Assembly (NCBI RefSeq): GCF_004916975.1
Contig: NZ_STGQ01000003.1
Span: forward strand, 700,501-764,500
Source: Paenibacillus dokdonensis
Lineage (GTDB): Bacteria; Bacillota; Bacilli; Paenibacillales; Paenibacillaceae
Length of the DNA: 64,000 nt
Direction of reading: 5' to 3'
Part shown: in pieces, positions 63,466 to 64,000 of the stretch
Position numbering within the stretch: position 1 is the first letter of the stretch
Layout of the letters: each line of letters starts with the position of its first letter
Position numbers and translations under genes: made by a program
Notes under the pieces: generated by a model
The model's input: only the letters and a program-made list of their open reading frames with translations
What the model was told of the DNA's origin: nothing
Databases searched by the model: none

Positions 63466-63495
63466 ATTGTACCCGAGCGAGTATAGACTTTTCAA
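63466..63495 (-). promoter_or_regulatory. Probable promoter of yerC
   Basis: On the minus strand TTGAAA (63495-63490) and TACAAT (63471-63466) are separated by 18 bases and lie 36 bases before the GTG start. Confidence 0.6.
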
Positions 63496-63921
63496 GCATT
63501 AACGAATTCACGCACTACAGAGTCACAAGATCAGACTGCCATAGAGCCCCCTGTCGTCGCCCCTCAGACATATCCTTAATCTCGCATTTTAGCTAATATT
63601 AGTCATTTAAAAGGCATACCAATAGCGGCTCTCTGCATGTTGATCTATAGAGCCGAAGTGGTTTGTTCTCTCTTGGTCTCTGTCCGGTAAGCATCAGAAT
63701 ATTGAATGCTGCAAAATCCTGCTGAATATCATCGCCGCCATGAAAACGCTTTAATTATACCTCAGCAACGAAGTAATGTATAGATTTGGAACGGTAATTT
63801 TACAATGCAGCTTACTCGGGACCGTCTACAGAGTTACTTTCATAAGGCCTCTTTCGCCTTTCCTGTCCCCTCAAACTGCAACGATGAAGCACATCCGAAG
63901 GTCAGCGAACTCCACTTCAGC

Positions 63922-63951
63922 AAAAAAAAGAACCCCGGCGCTCCTGGGTCC
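63922..63951 (-). terminator. Terminator of a gene to the right of the window
   Basis: GGACCC and GGGGTTC pair imperfectly around a GC-rich loop and TTTTTTTT follows on the minus strand. The gene it serves would begin beyond 64000; the 40 bases left do not identify it. Between 63496 and 63920 I see nothing else. Confidence 0.5.
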
Positions 63952-64000
63952 ATATCCTGTATGAAGTTCTTCTTGCCGCATGCTCTGGGTATTCGCCCGA

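Overview
The window looks like chromosomal DNA of a Paenibacillus-type Bacillota. It is rich in S-layer homology (SLH) proteins, YesM-type histidine kinases, AraC-like regulators and secreted carbohydrate-active proteins. Shine-Dalgarno sites are strong, with many GTG/TTG starts, and catabolite-repression (cre-like) sites are present. The right end carries a Bacillus-like core set (rlmD, dgkB, cbiX/sirB, yerC). I saw no rRNA, tRNA or CRISPR array. The great majority of genes lie on the minus strand.

Region by region. (1) 1-2.24 kb: a visibly AT-rich island with a long coiled-coil protein followed by the N-terminal part of a McrB-like AAA+ NTPase that runs off the left edge. This is probably an acquired anti-phage or restriction-type locus. 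(2) 3.1-14.3 kb: a catabolic locus made of a ROK regulator, an FbpABC-type ABC transporter, a secreted PIG-L deacetylase, an argininosuccinate-lyase-family lyase and an amino-sugar kinase. A candidate operator and a cre lie at its upstream end. (3) 14.6-24 kb: a scrapyard with a DUF4317 tail fragment, a frameshifted VOC gene, a cadherin-like repeat remnant, a 19-codon kinase tail, IS3 remnants, a broken McrBC/DUF2357-type restriction pair and an SLH gene with an internal inversion. Among these are intact-looking genes for a serine hydrolase, an AraC-like regulator and an unknown protein. (4) 24.2-37.3 kb: a 1400-residue Ig-repeat/SLH surface protein, a degraded SLH gene, a response regulator fused to a GH35 tail, its histidine kinase, a secreted beta-helix protein, a foldase gene with an internal stop and a frameshifted AraC gene. 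(5) 37.4-41.1 kb: a GH2 glycosidase plus GPH sugar symporter operon behind a strong cre. (6) 41.4-51.5 kb: DUF4317, an SF0329-type protein, a TetR-controlled MacB/FtsX-type exporter, a double GNAT acetyltransferase and an SLH/FIVAR surface protein. (7) 51.7-59 kb: IS3 remnant, Bcr/CflA-type efflux, methyltransferase, Dus, truncated MarR, ECF sigma factor with SnoaL tail, DHFR-like reductase. (8) 59.1-63.5 kb: core housekeeping genes.

Two themes stand out. The first is an undescribed-looking amino-sugar/N-succinyl-type uptake and catabolism locus at 3-14 kb. The second is an unusually dense set of gene fragments between about 14 and 41 kb. Several of these are 3'-end pieces of genes that also exist intact elsewhere in the window, which points to repeated duplication, deletion and inversion. 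The AT-rich coiled-coil/McrB-like pair at the left edge is the best candidate for a novel defence system, but only its first two genes are visible.
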